Positions 13,078 through 21,951 of a stretch of 64,000 bases of DNA are shown piece by piece (within the stretch, counting starts at the first letter, position 1; every line of letters begins with the position of its first letter). A program made the position numbers and the translations under genes. Origin of the DNA: Limnomonas spitsbergensis (lineage: Eukaryota > Chlorophyta > Chlorophyceae > Chlamydomonadales); the NCBI GenBank assembly GCA_037349105.1, contig JAYJMM010000106.1:620001-684000 (forward strand), given 5' to 3'. Under the pieces are notes generated by a model. The model had not been told where the DNA came from. It ran no database searches and was given only the letters and a program-made list of their open reading frames with translations.

Positions 13078-14308
13078 CAACACCACCTGCACCTCTTCGC
13101 CTGCCTTGGCTCTGCCTGGTGACTCCCGCCTGGTCCGTTCAGCAGGTCTCCTCCTGCCGGCAGGTGCCTCAGAACCTGTGTTGTTGGACCCGCTCAGCAT
13201 ACCGTCTCGCCTCTGCGTAGCCGGACAGGTGCAGCATGTGCCTTCGAGGAGCAGCAGCTGCCAGACGCCGTCTCCCGGCCATCGCGGTGTCATGGCGGGT
13301 CCCGTCTTCCCCACCGTCGCCTTGCAGCCCTCACCACCGCCCTCCCCAAGGAAGACCCCCCTGGGGACCGCCAGCGGGAAAGCGAGGACATGGTTGTCTC
13401 GGGAAGCCAGACGCATGAACACCCCCGCAGCAGCAGCAACAACAACAACATCGGCTGCAACTTATACTGGGAGTGAGAGGCCCGCGGCAGTATTGATGTT
13501 ACCAACCTCTCGCGAGCTGTCGGCAGGTGCGGCGATGCCTGTGTCCACGTCGGCTGATGCACATCGGCGCTGGCTGGTCAGCCGCAGCCACGAGGCAGGA
13601 ACAAGCGGCATCATGGCGGTAGGCAGCTGCTTGCAGAGGGAAAGCTCGGCACCCTCAGGCGCGTGGACGGACGGTATGCAGGATAGTGCCGCGGCTTCGT
13701 TGTCTTGGGTAGACAATGCAGGTGTTGATGCGGTACAGGGCCCCTTCAAGCAACGTAGCATGCCAGGGAACGCCTCACTGTGGAGCACGGAGCCTGGCCG
13801 CCCGCGGGGCGTGCACTCAAAGTACGCTTTGGCGGGACAAAGCAGGTCTGCAGGTGGAGCCAATGCAGACAATGCTCCTCTTGCTGGTGCGCCGACGGTT
13901 GCGGGAACCTCAGCATCAACAACATTCTCTCCACACCCTGTCCGAAGATCTACAGGAGGCAGGAATGCCGCCTGGCTAGACCCGTCCTCAAGCAATGGCC
14001 GTTGCACCGTGCTTGCAAGTAGTAGTTGCACCGAAGCTGCAGAGGTATGTGCCCCGGGCATGGTGTCTGGCCGCCTACAATGGTTGCATCCTCTACTGGA
14101 GGCCGAGGCCTCTTCTAGCTGCACTTGGAATGAGGGTCGGGCGAGTGTGTCCCCTGAGGGGGAGTCCGAGGCGGAGTTTGTGTCACCGTCAGTGTCAGCT
14201 GCTATGGCACGGGTGCGGTTGCTTAAGACAAAGGTGGCATCTAGGTGCAAGCAGCCCGTGTGGCTGTTGAAAAACTCGGATGAACACAATCAGCTTGATC
14301 AGAGCTGA
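12941..14308 (+). CDS. probable Ser/Ala-rich protein of unknown function (455 aa)
   Basis: This is the longest open frame of the interval between the two satellite arrays. The product is rich in Ser, Ala, Thr and Gly, as many chlorophyte proteins are, and includes a short poly-Ala/poly-Thr stretch near residue 165. The C-terminal 60 residues look most protein-like: an acidic segment (SPEGESEAEF) followed by a basic one (MARVRLLKTKVASRCKQ) and the end LLKNSDEHNQLDQS. No known domain, signal peptide or membrane segment was recognised. The ATG at 12,941 is only the first Met of the frame; the true N-terminus may lie in an upstream exon, since another frame looks coding at 12,850-12,970. Opposite-strand frames in this interval are less protein-like. 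Function unknown; it could also be a chance long frame in GC-rich DNA. Confidence 0.42.
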   Translation: MSSYDLEVTCGSNSAANTVSTPSTPQRSPSLAALHMAHASRCLRASNTTCTSSPALALPGDSRLVRSAGLLLPAGASEPVLLDPLSIPSRLCVAGQVQHVPSRSSSCQTPSPGHRGVMAGPVFPTVALQPSPPPSPRKTPLGTASGKARTWLSREARRMNTPAAAATTTTSAATYTGSERPAAVLMLPTSRELSAGAAMPVSTSADAHRRWLVSRSHEAGTSGIMAVGSCLQRESSAPSGAWTDGMQDSAAASLSWVDNAGVDAVQGPFKQRSMPGNASLWSTEPGRPRGVHSKYALAGQSRSAGGANADNAPLAGAPTVAGTSASTTFSPHPVRRSTGGRNAAWLDPSSSNGRCTVLASSSCTEAAEVCAPGMVSGRLQWLHPLLEAEASSSCTWNEGRASVSPEGESEAEFVSPSVSAAMARVRLLKTKVASRCKQPVWLLKNSDEHNQLDQS

Positions 14309-14518
14309 CATTTCTTGCAAGCGTTTGGTTTTGAACGACATCTGCAAGGCTTTGGCATCCGCACGTGTGTGTGTGTGCGGGGCAATCCACGTTGTTTTCA
14401 TGTTTTGGGTGCATGGAAACAAGTAGGATGCTCAAGACGGTGACAAGCCTTGAGCAGCCGATACATAGATGGGGTGTACTCGAGGCCTTTGTTGCACTTC
14501 TTCATCAGTGATGCACAG

Positions 14519-14600
14519 AAAGAAAGAAAGAAAACTACGCCCCGCAGGGGCGTGAAGGTTAAGGAAACAGCGCGGCTTAAGGAAACAGCGCCGCAGTGAT
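14519..14600 (+). repeat. dispersed repeat family III (GAAAGAAAnnTACGCCCC), forward copy
   Basis: A purine run (AAGAAAGAAAGAAAA) followed by CTACGCCCCGCAGGGGCGTG, then AAGGTTAAGGAAACAGCGC. The same module recurs in the window at 58,523-58,600 and 59,214-59,290, and reverse-complemented at 14,738-14,815, 55,046-55,110 and 58,363-58,432. It behaves like a short dispersed element; class unknown. Confidence 0.7.
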
Positions 14601-14737
14601 GCACTACCGTGCATGGAAATGGCATACTAGTATCTGCATCATTGAAAACTCTCGGAGTCATGCACCTTCCCAGCTCACCAATGCTGTCCATGCAGTTTAC
14701 TGGTGGACGATGGGTGTTTGGGGTTGACGGTAACGGC

Positions 14738-14815
14738 CTGGATGTGGCTTCGGCCCAGGCTGCGCTGTTTACTTAACTCCCACGCCGCCCACGGGGCGTA
14801 GCTTCCTCTGCTGCA
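14738..14815 (-). repeat. dispersed repeat family III, reverse copy
   Basis: GATGTGGCTTCGGCCCAGGC followed by GCTGTTTACTTAACTCCCAC and GGGGCGTAGCTTCC. This is the reverse complement of the copy at 14,519-14,600 and is very close to the copy at 58,363-58,432. Confidence 0.7.
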
Positions 14816-15860
14816 ACTCCACGAGGTCAATTTGAGTACCAGACGGTAGAGGCTACGCCCTTACCGCTGGGGCTCAATTTGAGCTCGAGGAGTTACGCCG
14901 CGGCTCTCTTTCTTTCTTAGTTTGGGGATAAGCCAATTGTTAAGTCCACTTGGAAGGCGTTGGGCATGCTTCAGGAGTGAAATGTACCTAGCCATTCAAT
15001 ACAAATAAATCTTCATGCCAAATAATATGCGGAAAGGGAATGAGTAAAGCAAGCATGATATAAATGGTGTCATTGAATGTTCATCGGGCCCACATGTATG
15101 CACACTTTCAGAGAGCAGCGAGTTATGTGTGTTTCTAAAAACGTGGATCCTTCACATTTCGGTATGTTTGTGTATGAATATGGGATACACAGGCATGTTT
15201 TTGAAGTTGCCGCACAATGAAGGTATGAGCAATGCTTTTTTGTATGTGATGCATGGATGCCCACCAGCGTAGGGCTGAGTGTCTTCGTCTAGTTTGTATC
15301 CTTACTTCATGAGATAGGACATGCGTACATTTATGCAAATCGTATTACCAATTACATCAGCTTGTTAGTAGACATGAATGCAAGTCAGTTTTTTGTTGAG
15401 CTAACAACGTCATTGTATTTAGCCTCTGATTCAAAGCATTTTGCGTTACGTTGAATAATTGCGTCAACGGCATTCCCGGCTCTATGTCCTTGGTTCTCAT
15501 TATTTTAGAGTTTCTTTTCACTATCCACACTAACTACACTAACACACAACTGATAGCAATCACTGATGCCCTTTGTCGTGACTACAACTTGATCCTTTCT
15601 TGATTGTTTGCGCCACATGTCTTTATAAATTCAATACGTTCGTTGCTCAGACTAGTATTGGCAAATCCTTTTGTAACATGACAGAACATTCATCCGCCTT
15701 CAAATATACGATTGCGATACCGTAGGTTTGAATTGCCTTCCCTCATGTACGAATTTCCGGTTATTTTTATGTTGCCCCCGGAGCGAAATCAGTTGCTTCA
15801 TGATGCCCACATGGCATATTTGTTCTTTAATCCACATTCACTCGGCATCAAATTAGCTCA

Positions 15861-18285
15861 TCCCGGCTGCAAGGAAAAAACGGGTCTTAGCTGTAGGGTA
15901 AAATCTTAACCCGACAGCAAGGTAAAAACATTTCCCGGTTGCAAGGTCCCCGTTGTAAGGTAAACCTAATCTCGGCTATAAGGTGAAAACCTTATCCCGG
16001 CTGCAAGGTGCAAACCTCATCCCGGCTGTAAGGTGAAAACCCTGTCCCGGCTGCAAGGTAAAAACCCTATCCCGGCTGCAAGATGAAAACCTCATCCCGG
16101 CTGCAAGGTGAAACGTTATCCCGGCTGCAAGGTGAAACCTTATCCCGGCTGTAGGATGAAAACCTTATCCCGGCTGTTTGATGGAAACCCTATCCCGGCT
16201 GTAGGATGAAAACCTTATCCCGGCTGTAAGATGGAAACCTTATCCCGGCTGTGAAGTGAAAACCTTATCCCGGCTGTAAGGTGAAAACCTTATCCCGGCT
16301 GTAAGGTGAAAACCTAATCCCGGCTGTAAGATGGAAACCTTATCCCGGCTGTGAGGTGAAACCCTATCCCGGCTGTAAGGTGAAAACCTTATCCCGGCTG
16401 TAAGGTGAAAACCTTATCCCGGCTTTTAGGTGAAAACCCTATCCCGGCTGCAAGGTGAAAACCCTATCCCGGCTGTAAGGTGAAAACCTTATCCCGGCTG
16501 CAAGGTGAAAACCTCATCCCGGCTGCAAGGTGAAAAGCTTATCCCGGCTGCAAGGTGAAAACCTCATCCCGGCTGTAAGGTGAAAACCCTGCCGCGACTG
16601 TAAGGTGAAAACCTCATCCCGGCTGCAAGGTAACACCCTATCCCGGCTGCAAGGTGAAAACCTCATCCCGGCTGTAAGGTGAAAACCCTGTCCCGGCTGT
16701 AAGGTGAAAACCTTATCCCGGCTGTAAGGTGAAAACCTTATCCCGGCTGTAAGGTGAAAACCCTGTCCCGACTGTAAGGTGAAAACCTTATCCCGGCTGC
16801 AAGGTAAAAACCCTATCCCGGCTGCAAGGTGAAACGTTATCCCGGCTGCAAGGTGAAACCTTATCCCGGCTGTAGGATGAAAACCTTATCCCGGCTGTTT
16901 GATGGAAACCTTATCCCGGCTGTAAGTTGAAAACCTTATCCCGGCTGTAAGATGGAAACCTTATCCCGGCTGTGAGGTGAAAACCTTATCCCGGCTGTAA
17001 GGTGAAAACCCTATCCCGGATGTAAGGTGAAAACCCTATCCCGGCTGCAAGGTGAAAACCTCATCCCGGCTGTGAGGTGAAAACCCAATCCCGGCTGTAA
17101 GGTGAAACCCTATCCCGGCTGTAAGATGAAACCTCATCCCGGCTGCAAGGTGAAAACCTTATCCTGGCTGTAAGGTGAAAAACCTATTCCTGCTATAAGG
17201 TGAAAACCTTATCCCGGCTGCAAGGTGAAAACCCTATCCCGGCTGCAAGGTGAAAAGCTTATCCCGGCTGTAAGGTGAAAAGCTTATCCCGGCTATAAGG
17301 TGAAAACCCTATCCCGGCTGTAAGGTGAAAACCTTATCCCGGCTGTGAGGTGAAAACCTTATCCCGGCTGCAAGGTGAAACCCTATCCCGGCTGTAAGGT
17401 GAAAACCCTATCCCGGCTGTAAGGTGAAAACCCAATCCCGGCTGCAAGGTGAAAACCTAATCCCGGCTGAAAGGTGAAAAGCTTATCCCGGCTGTAAGGT
17501 GAAAACCCAATCCCGGCTGCAAGGTGAAAACCTTATCCCGGCTGTAAGGTGGAACCCTATCCCGGCTGTAAGGTGAAAACCCTATCCCGGCTGTAAGGTG
17601 AAAACCCTATCCCGGCTGTAAGGTGCAAACCTCATCCCGGCTATGAGGTGAAAACCTTATCCCGGCTGCAAGGTGAAAACCTCATCCCGGATGTAAGGTG
17701 AAAACCCTATCCCGGCTGCAAGGTGAAAACCCTGTCCCGGCTGTAAGGTGAAAACCTTATCCCGGCTGTAAGGTGAAAACCCTATCCCGGCTGCATGGTG
17801 AAAACCTCATCCCGGCTGCAAGGTGAAAACCCTATCCCGGCTGTAAGGTGAAAACCCTATCCCGACTGCAAGGTAAAAACCCTATCCCGGCTGCAAGGTG
17901 AAAACCTCATCCCGGCTGTGAGGTGAAAACCCAATCCCGGCTGCAAGGTGAAAACCCTATCCCGACTGTAAGGTGAAAACCTTATCCCGGCTGTAAGGTG
18001 AAAAACCTATTCCTGCTATAAGGTGAAAACCTTATCCCGGCTGCAAGGTGACTAAACCCTATCCCGGCTGCAAGGTGAAAAGCTTATCCCGGCTGTAAGG
18101 TGAAAAGCTTATCCCGGCTGTAAAGTGAAAATCCTTTCCCGGCTTTTAGGTGAAAACCCTATCCCGGCTGTAAGGTGAAAACCTTCTCCCGGCTGTAAGG
18201 TGCAAACCTCATCCCGGTTGTAAGGTGAAAACCTTATCCCGGCTGCAAGGTGAAAACCTTATCCCGGCTGCAAGGTGGAAACCTT
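15861..18285. repeat. 25-bp minisatellite (TCCCGGCTGTAAGGTGAAAA + CCTTA), about 97 copies
   Basis: A long, fairly degenerate array of a 25-bp unit; common variation is GTAAGG/GCAAGG, CTTA/CCTA/CTCA and occasional one-base-short units. The first few units (15,861-15,960) are most diverged, as expected at an array edge. The period is not a multiple of three and stops are frequent, so it does not code. It ends about 115 bp before the retroelement's target site at 18,397. Confidence 0.97.
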
Positions 18286-18396
18286 GAAGGCCCCGTGCGA
18301 GGCATCCCCCCCTCCTATAGCAGTCACGCCAGTGCATAAAGGGGCATGTCGAGCGTGCCGACAAGGCTATGGGTAGACACTGTCGGACGGTAACGC

Positions 18397-18400
18397 TGGG
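18397..18400. repeat. target-site duplication TGGG (left)
   Basis: The four bases before the TGTC terminus of the retroelement are TGGG; the four bases after its other terminus (35,197-35,200) are also TGGG. Four-base duplications are usual for Ty3/Gypsy integrases. Confidence 0.85.
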
Positions 18401-18645
18401 TGTCGCACCATAAAGCAGTAAACGTGCCAACATGGTAAACTCCGTAATCTCCGGTAAAGGCGCCTTAGAGAGGTGTCCTTCTACTCATAAACACGGTACA
18501 TCACCGTACACACAGGCTCCTTGTACTTCAGACAAGAGCTGTTAACTGGCTACTGTGAGGTTCAGCCCTAGCAGGAAGTCTCTCTGCCTAGGGGTAAGTC
18601 TGGGTGTCCCTGTCTCGTGGGTACCGCCCCTACTACTTCACTCGC
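18401..18645 (-). repeat. terminal repeat segment A, outer copy
   Basis: 245 bp starting TGTCGCACCATAAAGCAG. Almost identical to 19,276-19,520 (about three differences, for example GTGCCAACATGG versus GCGCCAATATGG). Here it continues directly into segment B, so A+B (18,401-19,273) reads as one 873-bp LTR-like block with TG...CA ends. Confidence 0.92.
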
Positions 18646-19273
18646 GATGTGCGCTTCAGGTCCGTGGCGGACTTCTCCCTCACGACAGTGATGGGCGCCT
18701 ACGGGCAGGCTTCGTGACTACTCACTGGCTGCGGGTGCTCAACCAGTTAAGCTTCTAGATTTGGGTTTGTATGTCAGGCAAATAGCTAGGGTCGGCGCAG
18801 GCCTTCAGACCGTCTGGTCGCGATCCAGCTAGGCAATATCAGGTGCACTTACCGCGTCACACGCGGTGAGGGTACGGGATCGTAGACTGCGAACTACTGT
18901 TCTGCAGGGATCTCGTTCCTCAACTGAGGTCTTGTTCTCCTGCTATCTCAGCGGAGGCTGAGGTAGTCTTGACTTGTTGTAGGTACTGACTTAAGGAACA
19001 CCTTGGGTCTCACACACTGGGTGACGGCCGGAGCTTGTTACAGAAGAGGTCTGTCCTTTTGAAAGGGACGAAGTAGCTAGTTTGGCTATTGCCGAGAAAT
19101 ATATTGAATCGGTAAACCCCAATTCAGAGTACGGGAAAGCTAAACCCCTGGCGTAAGCGGGTTTCTAGGTTCCTATTCAAATAAGGAGGATCCGCAGGGA
19201 AGCTGCGAAGCCTCCGCGGTCGCAAACTGCGGCCTAAACGGTTCTGGCACGTATACCGTAATATACCGTGACA
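18643..19273 (-). repeat. terminal repeat segment B, left copy
   Basis: 631 bp from CGCGATGTGCGCTTC to ATATACCGTGACA. Matches 34,566-35,196 at the same length with about three substitutions (CAACCAGTT/CAACGAGTT, CACACGCGG/CACAAGCGG, CAACTGAGG/CAACCGAGG). It holds at 19,052-19,076 the 25-nt segment complementary to the primer-site region at the other end. Confidence 0.92.
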
Positions 19274-19279
19274 GCTGTC
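19270..19279. other. head-to-tail terminus junction GACA-GC-TGTC
   Basis: The end of segment B (GACA) and the start of the inner segment A (TGTC) are joined by two bases, GC, giving the perfect 10-bp palindrome GACAGCTGTC. These are the same two termini that flank the whole element, so the junction looks like the circle-type joint of its ends, stored within the genomic copy. Confidence 0.8.
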
Positions 19280-19520
19280 GCACCATAAAGCAGTAAACGC
19301 GCCAATATGGTAAACTCCGTAATCTCCGGTAAAGGCGCCTTAGAGAGGTGTCCTTCTACTCATAAACACGGTACATCACCGTACACACAGGCTCCTTGTA
19401 CTTCAGACAAGAGCTGTTAACTGGCTACTGTAAGGTTCAGCCCTAGCAGGAAGTCTCTCTGCCTAGGGGTAAGTCTGGGTGTCCCTGTCTCGTGGGTACC
19501 GCCCCTACTACTTCACTCGC
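19276..19520 (-). repeat. terminal repeat segment A, inner copy
   Basis: 245 bp starting TGTCGCACCATAAAGCAG and ending CTTCACTCGC. It stops exactly where segment B would begin in the full A+B block, and abuts a purine tract on the coding strand. Confidence 0.92.
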
Positions 19521-19533
19521 CCCCCCGCTCCTC
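19521..19533 (-). promoter_or_regulatory. probable polypurine tract
   Basis: On the coding (minus) strand the sequence is GAGGAGCGGGGGG immediately before segment A. Its position and composition fit the plus-strand primer of an LTR retroelement. Confidence 0.6.
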
Positions 19534-20274
19534 AGCGTTAAGCCTATCGGGCATGCGCTGGGAGCCGGAAAAAGGGGTCGGTACTGTTAGGAAGAAATTT
19601 CTGGCAATATGTACACCTCAGAAGATCAAAGTATCAAAGCAAATCTGCCTGGTTCAGGCCTTCTACACGCATCTGCCTGGTTCAGGCCATATACACAAAT
19701 TTGCCTGGTTCAGGCCGTCCACACGCATCTGCCTGGTTCAGGCTTTCTTCAAGGCAAAATGAACATAATCTCTGCAAGCAATGCGCACATACTGCGCGTC
19801 ATTCTCAGCATCTCAGTTGCTCATCACCAAACTTGGCTGTTAATCAGAATCATCAGGCCAGGCTAAGTATAACCGCTGCTCTCGCCCCACTGCGCCATAG
19901 ACGCCTGGTCTTTTAAGGCCACAGGAAATGCGCGCCGCAGCAGCGGCTTCTGCCCCCTTGGGTACTATCACTACTCCACAAGATCAAGTCTTGTCGTCCA
20001 CGCTCTAGCATATGTACTACCGCAGCCTTGCTGCTGCGGCTGTTGACAAACAAATTTTCATAACCCGTCGCTGCTCTAGGTCTTGTCGCCACCTAGCATA
20101 AACCGCCATTGACTTGCTGGCCTCCGGCCCAGCGCCTGCCGTGCCCTAGGACCAGGTGCGCTGTGCCTGAAAGTGTCTTCTGCTGCTCCGCCTCTGCCCT
20201 TTCCTGCCGGTTGCGATGTGAGTACTGCACATGCTCAGCAGCCTTGCCGCTCTGGGCTCGGCCTTCCCTGAGGT
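19521..20274 (-). other. 3' untranslated region of the retroelement, with 28-bp repeat
   Basis: About 750 bases between the integrase/PHD frame and the purine tract. It contains four copies of a 28-bp unit with TGCCTGGTTCAGGC at 19,646, 19,674, 19,702 and 19,730. Otherwise no coding segment was recognised. Confidence 0.65.
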
Positions 20275-21951
20275 TCAGGTATCGGTGCACCCTTCAAGTG
20301 CCGATTCCTCCTCCTCCTTCGCTGCTTCTTTGGCCACCTTGGCCCGTCTGGCAACTGCCCTTGGGGTGACATTGGCCTCTCCCCGGCCAGTGGTGTACGA
20401 GATGTCGTACAACCCGTTCGCCATTGGCCTTGCGATGCCCCGCTCCATTTGCCGCGTAGCTGGGTTGGTGGCCATAACCTCCACCTCAGGCTTATCCATG
20501 ATGTCGGCATCCGGGGCCGCCCTGGCTGCTGCTCTGGCAGCTGGGCTTGGCCGCCCCCGGACGGCTGCGCTGTGCTCTGGCTCTGCAGCGGGCCCTGCTA
20601 TCTCAGCGGGCCCAGCGACCTTGTCGCCCGGCTGGCACCGTGGGCACGACCAATCGCCCTCAGGCACCTCATCAAGTGCTGGTACCAAGCAATCCATGTG
20701 CCAACCTGTGTTGCAGACATCGCACAACAGCATCACATCTCCGCGATCTGGCAGTTGGCACACCTCACAAGACAAGCTGTTATTGGGCCTTGCCCCACTG
20801 AAATCGACCACCCCTCGGAGGTTGGGCAAGTGGCACGGGGAGCAGTTGACAGCGTTCTCTGTCACTGTCAAACCGTCTGCTCCCTCCAACACAAGTGTGC
20901 CTGTTTCTCCCAGCCTTTTAACTCTCAGGATCTCTGGCCTAGCCTTAGGATCCAGGCTACGGCGCTCCGATGAATATCTGACATACACGTAATCGCCTTC
21001 TGCGAAACGTCTGATCTGGGGGACGTATCCTCCTCCCCTGATCCTTGCATAGCGCAGCTTATCGCAGTGCTGTGCGATCTTTAGGTGCTCACCCGCAACT
21101 GGTAGCGCCTCTTTGATCCTAGCCACTCTGGCCAGGAGCAGGTCCGCTGCCTCCTCTGCTGTTGCCACCTTGGCGGTGCTCCATAGGTCCGCCCCCACTC
21201 TGGAGGGGAACGTGGGTCTCTGCCCAAACAGAACCTCGTATGGCGCCATGCGCGTGGCCTGCTGCGGCGAGCAGCGGAAGCCCAGCGCCACCCATGGTAC
21301 CATCTTGTCCCAGGAATCGTCGTTGCTGCCCTCCTGGCAGCATTTGCGCAGTCATGTCTTGAGAGTCTGGACTGCCCTTTCGGACAGCCCGTCTGCCTGG
21401 GGGTGATTGGCAGAAGTGGTGCGGTGATCAATAAAGCAATCCAGTAACATGTCCTGGAATTCTCCCTGGAACTCTGTCCCCTGGTCCGTCACCACCTCGG
21501 CGCAGCCCCCGAAACGTGCTACCACATTCTGGAAGAAAGCCAAGGCCGTCACATCTGACGCCTTGCTTGGGATGGGGATTAACTCCACCCACTTGGAGTA
21601 ATGCTCCACACACACCCTCACAAATCGATTGCCCCTGGGCGTGGTGGTGAATGGTCCACACAGATCCACTCCCCACTGGAAAAATAACCCCTCGATGGGC
21701 AGCGGATGCAGGTCGGGCTGTATGTGATTGAATGTGGACGCCCTGGCCCTATCACACACACCGCACTCCTGCATTACCTTCCTGACTGCTGCCCTGAGCC
21801 CCCTCCACCAGTGCTGCTGCATGACCATGAAAGCTGTGCGGTGGCTGCCAAAATGGCCCGTACCAGCATGGGCCTCCTGGATCACTGCCAGCCTGTCCTC
21901 TGGCCTGGGTACTACACATCGTCTTCCGTCGGGCATAAGCCGTATCAACAC
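20275..21951 (-). CDS. DDE integrase with C-terminal PHD finger (one in-frame TGA)
   Basis: Integrase of the Ty3/Gypsy class, which inserts the cDNA into the host chromosome. Visible in order: an HHCC zinc-binding N-terminus (HAGTGH ... ECGVC), the catalytic core with D in VDLCGPF, D in VTDQGTEF and E in HPQADGLSERAV, then the typical linker APYEVLFGQRPTF. After the core comes a C4HC3 PHD finger (CEVCQLPDRGDVMLLCDVC ... NTGWHMDC ... DWSCPRC, plus strand 20,634-20,768) and a basic/acidic tail. PHD fingers usually read histone H3 tails, so it may steer insertion, a place held by a chromodomain in chromoviruses. The frame is broken by one TGA at 21,352-21,354 just after the core motif; it then continues open in the same frame. 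The frame differs from that of the reverse transcriptase upstream. The first Met at 21,951 is arbitrary, since the region is part of a pol polyprotein. Confidence 0.85.

Larger units (their letters stand above)
14309..15860. other. intergenic spacer with dispersed-repeat copies
   Basis: Contains a GT microsatellite (14,363-14,375), a forward copy of the CTACGCCCCGCAGGGGCGT repeat (14,519-14,600) and a reverse copy (14,738-14,815), with a related pyrimidine end near 14,900-14,920. From about 14,930 to 15,860 the DNA is AT-richer and shows only short frames without recognisable features. Confidence 0.55.

Noticed and set aside
13462..14289. 275-codon minus-strand frame at 13.5-14.3 kb
   Set aside because: Overlaps the longer plus-strand frame and shows no better protein character; kept as a weak alternative only.
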